Assembly (NCBI GenBank): GCA_031255055.1 | Contig: JAIRTG010000077.1 | Coordinates: forward strand, 1-12,985 | Length of the DNA stretch: 12,985 nucleotides | Direction of reading: 5' to 3' | DNA from: Prevotellaceae bacterium | GTDB taxonomy: Bacteria > Bacteroidota > Bacteroidia > Bacteroidales > Paludibacteraceae | Shown: positions 12,845-12,985 of the stretch, in pieces | Position numbering within the stretch: position 1 is the first letter of the stretch | Layout: each line of letters starts with the position of its first letter | Translations under genes and position numbers: made by a program | Notes under the pieces: generated by a model | Database searches by the model: none | Told to the model about the DNA's origin: nothing | What the model saw: the letters and a program-made list of their open reading frames with translations, nothing else

Positions 12845-12985
12845 TTAATGATGAGTGATTAGTCCCCCTCTATATTTTGTCAAGTGCAAAAAAGGAATCA
12901 CTTTCGGCGCAGCCTTGCAAATACTATTCATAGCAGATAGTTACAGGGTAGTTATATGAAAGTGCGGATTCGCTATGATTAATCA
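12845..12985. other. Unassigned right edge
   Basis: A remnant of the 7-bp motif (GAGTGATTAGT) follows the array. I see no reading frame or clear promoter in the rest. Confidence 0.4.

Overview
The window looks like chromosomal DNA of a Bacteroidales-type Bacteroidota. The evidence is the set of promoters of the TAnnTTTG (-7) / TTTG (-33) kind used by that phylum's primary sigma factor, the gene order sigma-54 activator - lptE - conserved hypothetical - secG, and Bacteroidota-type imelysin and di-heme oxidoreductase lipoproteins. No phage, transposase, tRNA, rRNA or CRISPR array is visible.

Layout. (1) 1-3765, minus strand: a probable three-gene envelope operon made of an OprO/P-like porin, an imelysin lipoprotein and a di-heme c-type oxidoreductase lipoprotein that runs off the left edge. 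A Bacteroidota promoter and a Fur-box-like palindrome precede it, which fits an iron-linked role. (2) 3820-5005: about 1.2 kb of gene-free DNA built from nested repeats. A composite GC-rich element occurs as an inverted pair. It encloses two 7-bp repeat hairpins that share a 19-bp core, and a central palindrome cluster with 42-bp units. (3) 5079-5361: two tandem copies, 164 bp apart, of a miniature minus-strand transcription unit. Each has a promoter, an almost leaderless 8-9 codon reading frame and an intrinsic terminator. (4) 5514-6867: a doubtful small membrane protein and butyrate kinase (buk) with its own promoter and terminator; no phosphate butyryltransferase is next to it. (5) 6868-8036: a possible 38-codon gene behind a promoter, then a four-repeat TPR protein. 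(6) 8037-9246, minus: a TRIC-family channel and a cysteine-rich DUF3109 protein. (7) 9271-12232, minus: a sigma-54 activator without receiver domain, lptE, a conserved hypothetical and secG, tightly packed and closed by a strong terminator. (8) 12233-12985: no recognised gene, but a fifth copy of the GC-rich element and a striking array of thirteen 14-bp palindromes at 21-bp period.

How the parts fit together. The coding part is ordinary: envelope iron-related functions, LPS and protein export, and fermentative butyrate or acyl-phosphate metabolism. The unusual content is between the genes: several unrelated families of dyad-symmetric repeats concentrated in two intergenic islands, and the duplicated micro-transcription units. 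Family assignments come from motif recognition by eye; no searches were run.
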